From: Paenibacillus sp. MZ04-78.2
Lineage (GTDB): Bacteria; Bacillota; Bacilli; Paenibacillales; NBRC-103111
DNA length: 64,000 nucleotides
Assembly: GCF_024213375.1 (NCBI RefSeq)
Contig: NZ_JANAVJ010000009.1
Span: 93,735 to 157,734, forward strand
Direction of reading: 5' to 3'
The notes under the pieces: model-generated
What the model saw: only the letters and a program-made list of their open reading frames with translations
What the model was told of the DNA's origin: nothing
The model's database searches: none
Shown: one piece after another, positions 62,709-64,000 of the stretch
Layout: each line of letters begins with the position of its first letter
Numbering within the stretch: position 1 is the first letter of the stretch
Position numbers and translations under genes: made by a program

Positions 62709-63926
62709 TTAAAACACTCGCACTTCCGACATGCACGTATCCGAATGCCTGTCTCCCTTTTCCACTTCGAGAATAGTGAGTTTTATAAACGATGTTTTAA
62801 CTTTCTTGTTAAAATGCATTTGTACAAAAGAAGCGGCAAGAATCTCGGAGCTTCCGTCTGAGAATTCAGCCTTCAAGCTCTTAACTCTATTGTTTGCTTT
62901 AAACGTTTGCAGCGATTGCGCCAAGCCATTGATGAGATCGATACCGGATACTTCTCGAACCTCTCCAAACTCAAGCGTGATCGTTTCTCCTATCCCGTCG
63001 CCCTTCACGCCTTCGCACCAGCCGGTTTTAGTATTCCCGTCCGTAAGTCGATTTGCGTTGTACGATATTTTATTCTCGTCTGGCAGGGTAGAAGAAGCAG
63101 TGACCCTTTTGACAGGGATGCTCTTCTTCACGTCCATGAACGGCGTTGAGGAGCGAATCCATTGTACGGGATACAATTCAAACCCAATCCGTTGAAACAT
63201 GTCCTCAAGCTTGGTTTTCTTTTGGTTTTGCAGGTCTAATTGAAAAACGTTTCGATCCCGGTCAGCGTAGACGAGCACTTGGCCGTCCGGGGAAATGACC
63301 GGAGATAACATGGATTGGCCAAGCGGTTTCCGTTCTTCGCTTTCAATTGTAAATAAGTAGGTGGTATCACGATCCGCCGTATAAATCAGCTTGTCTTTAG
63401 CAAACCATTGACGAATATGGATATCCTTAGAACCCACGTTTATCTTCTTGATGATTTTGTTATGTGCGATGTCAAACAGAACAAGATTGCCCTCATCATC
63501 ACTAAAGCACAGTTTTTTGCCGTCGGGGGAAAACTTCCAGCCAGCAACCGAGTACATACCTCGTCTAACTAGGGGTAGTTTTGTCTTTTCATTCTCCTTC
63601 ACTCGAACTAGATAAATGTCCTCGTTTTCCTCAAACAGATATTGGTCGAGATCAGGGGACAGCGCATAATCTTTATGAGGCAATTGAAATTCCAGCTCGG
63701 TTTGATGCAAAAGCAAGTTATAAATTTGCGCAGAAATGGTGGGCCTTTGATGAGATAAATTCATTAATAATATTTTCTTTCCATCTTGCGAAATTCCGCC
63801 GACATAAGAAATTCCACCTTGAGGCATATCCTTGTTATCTTTCATGAAAAAACTTGTAAAACCACCGATATAAACGAAGCTTTCTTCATCACCTGCTTTT
63901 TTTACATAATGTATCATTTCATTCAC
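62709..63926 (-). CDS. Beta-propeller protein with C-terminal discoidin/NADase-type glycan-binding domain
   Basis: 405 aa from a GTG with no clear ribosome binding site. Residues ~1-265 carry TolB/WD-like repeats (WKFSPDGKKLCFSDDEGNLVLFD, LSPVISPDGQVLVYADRD). Residues ~275-405 are a discoidin-like domain (NRLTDGNTKTGWCEGVKG, GETITLEFGEVREVSGI, SFIKLTILEVE). Such proteins normally start with a signal or anchor; here a hydrophobic stretch (RKSVLFSIFGFLILVNQQA) lies just upstream in another frame, so the 5' end may be frameshifted. Confidence 0.65.
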   Translation of the reverse strand: MNEMIHYVKKAGDEESFVYIGGFTSFFMKDNKDMPQGGISYVGGISQDGKKILLMNLSHQRPTISAQIYNLLLHQTELEFQLPHKDYALSPDLDQYLFEENEDIYLVRVKENEKTKLPLVRRGMYSVAGWKFSPDGKKLCFSDDEGNLVLFDIAHNKIIKKINVGSKDIHIRQWFAKDKLIYTADRDTTYLFTIESEERKPLGQSMLSPVISPDGQVLVYADRDRNVFQLDLQNQKKTKLEDMFQRIGFELYPVQWIRSSTPFMDVKKSIPVKRVTASSTLPDENKISYNANRLTDGNTKTGWCEGVKGDGIGETITLEFGEVREVSGIDLINGLAQSLQTFKANNRVKSLKAEFSDGSSEILAASFVQMHFNKKVKTSFIKLTILEVEKGDRHSDTCMSEVRVF

Positions 63927-64000
63927 GCCTGTTGATTAACCAGAATCAGGAAGCCGAAAATTGAAAAAAGGACGCTCTTTCGATAAAATCAATTCCACCA

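Overview
The window looks like chromosomal DNA from a fairly GC-rich endospore-forming Bacillota, most likely Paenibacillaceae (Paenibacillus/Cohnella-like). The evidence is the AGGAGG-type ribosome binding sites with GTG/TTG starts, SigA-type promoters (TTGACA-17-TATAAT), an SLH-domain surface protein, KhtT/KhtU, an OpuA operon beside GbsR, a YesM/YesN-type two-component system next to a family-1 solute-binding protein, and a YqfQ-like glycine-rich protein. No rRNA, tRNA or CRISPR array was seen.

Layout. 0-6 kb: DeoR regulator divergent from an aminotransferase, a small secreted protein followed by the K+/H+ antiporter pair khtT-khtU, and threonine deaminase ilvA facing them. 6.2-11.1 kb: a lower-GC cassette (C45 Ntn-hydrolase, Na+/solute symporter, DUF3311 protein, PAS/sigma-54 activator) bounded by two nearly identical 81-bp direct repeats, with a decayed IS6-type transposase at one edge. 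It carries its own -24/-12 promoter and a candidate activator site. 11.3-22.7 kb: SLH protein, FAD oxidoreductase, MarR, a membrane protein, DEAD-box helicase, esterase-like hydrolase, SDR, CheX-like protein, NUDIX hydrolase, a chimeric ABC transporter gene behind a ykkC-type riboswitch leader, and a cysteine dioxygenase. 23-29 kb: OmpR-type two-component system with an 11-bp-phased operator, HAD phosphatase, VOC-DinB fusion, and a cystine/dicarboxylate symporter.

29.1-35.5 kb holds an Lhr-type helicase gene broken by a frameshift and by a complete IS1634-like element with a 6-bp target duplication; a 30-bp tandem duplication lies in its 3' part. A tnpA-only IS200/IS605 element follows at 35.7-36.3 kb. 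36.3-41.6 kb: MarR, DHA2-type MFS exporter, LysR regulator, HisJ, glycine-rich protein and HxlR. 41.7-46.2 kb is an AT-rich scrap zone: a truncated HD-domain gene, an orphan secreted protein, an intact two-frame IS630 element, a second decayed IS630 transposase, and a GyrB/ParE fragment.

46.2-50.1 kb: glycine betaine importer opuA (ATPase, permease, lipoprotein) with divergent gbsR. 50.2-53.9 kb: a ten-repeat bacterial Ig-like surface protein and a CapA-type protein. 54-60.5 kb: solute-binding lipoprotein, YesM kinase, YesN regulator and NagZ hexosaminidase in one tightly packed minus-strand operon without permease genes. 60.8-63.9 kb: two lipoproteins and a beta-propeller/glycan-binding protein of unknown function.

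Most noteworthy: the repeat-bounded sigma-54 cassette, the riboswitch in front of a deletion-chimera ABC gene, the hairpin hiding the khtT ribosome binding site over the upstream stop codon, and the layered decay of the Lhr gene.
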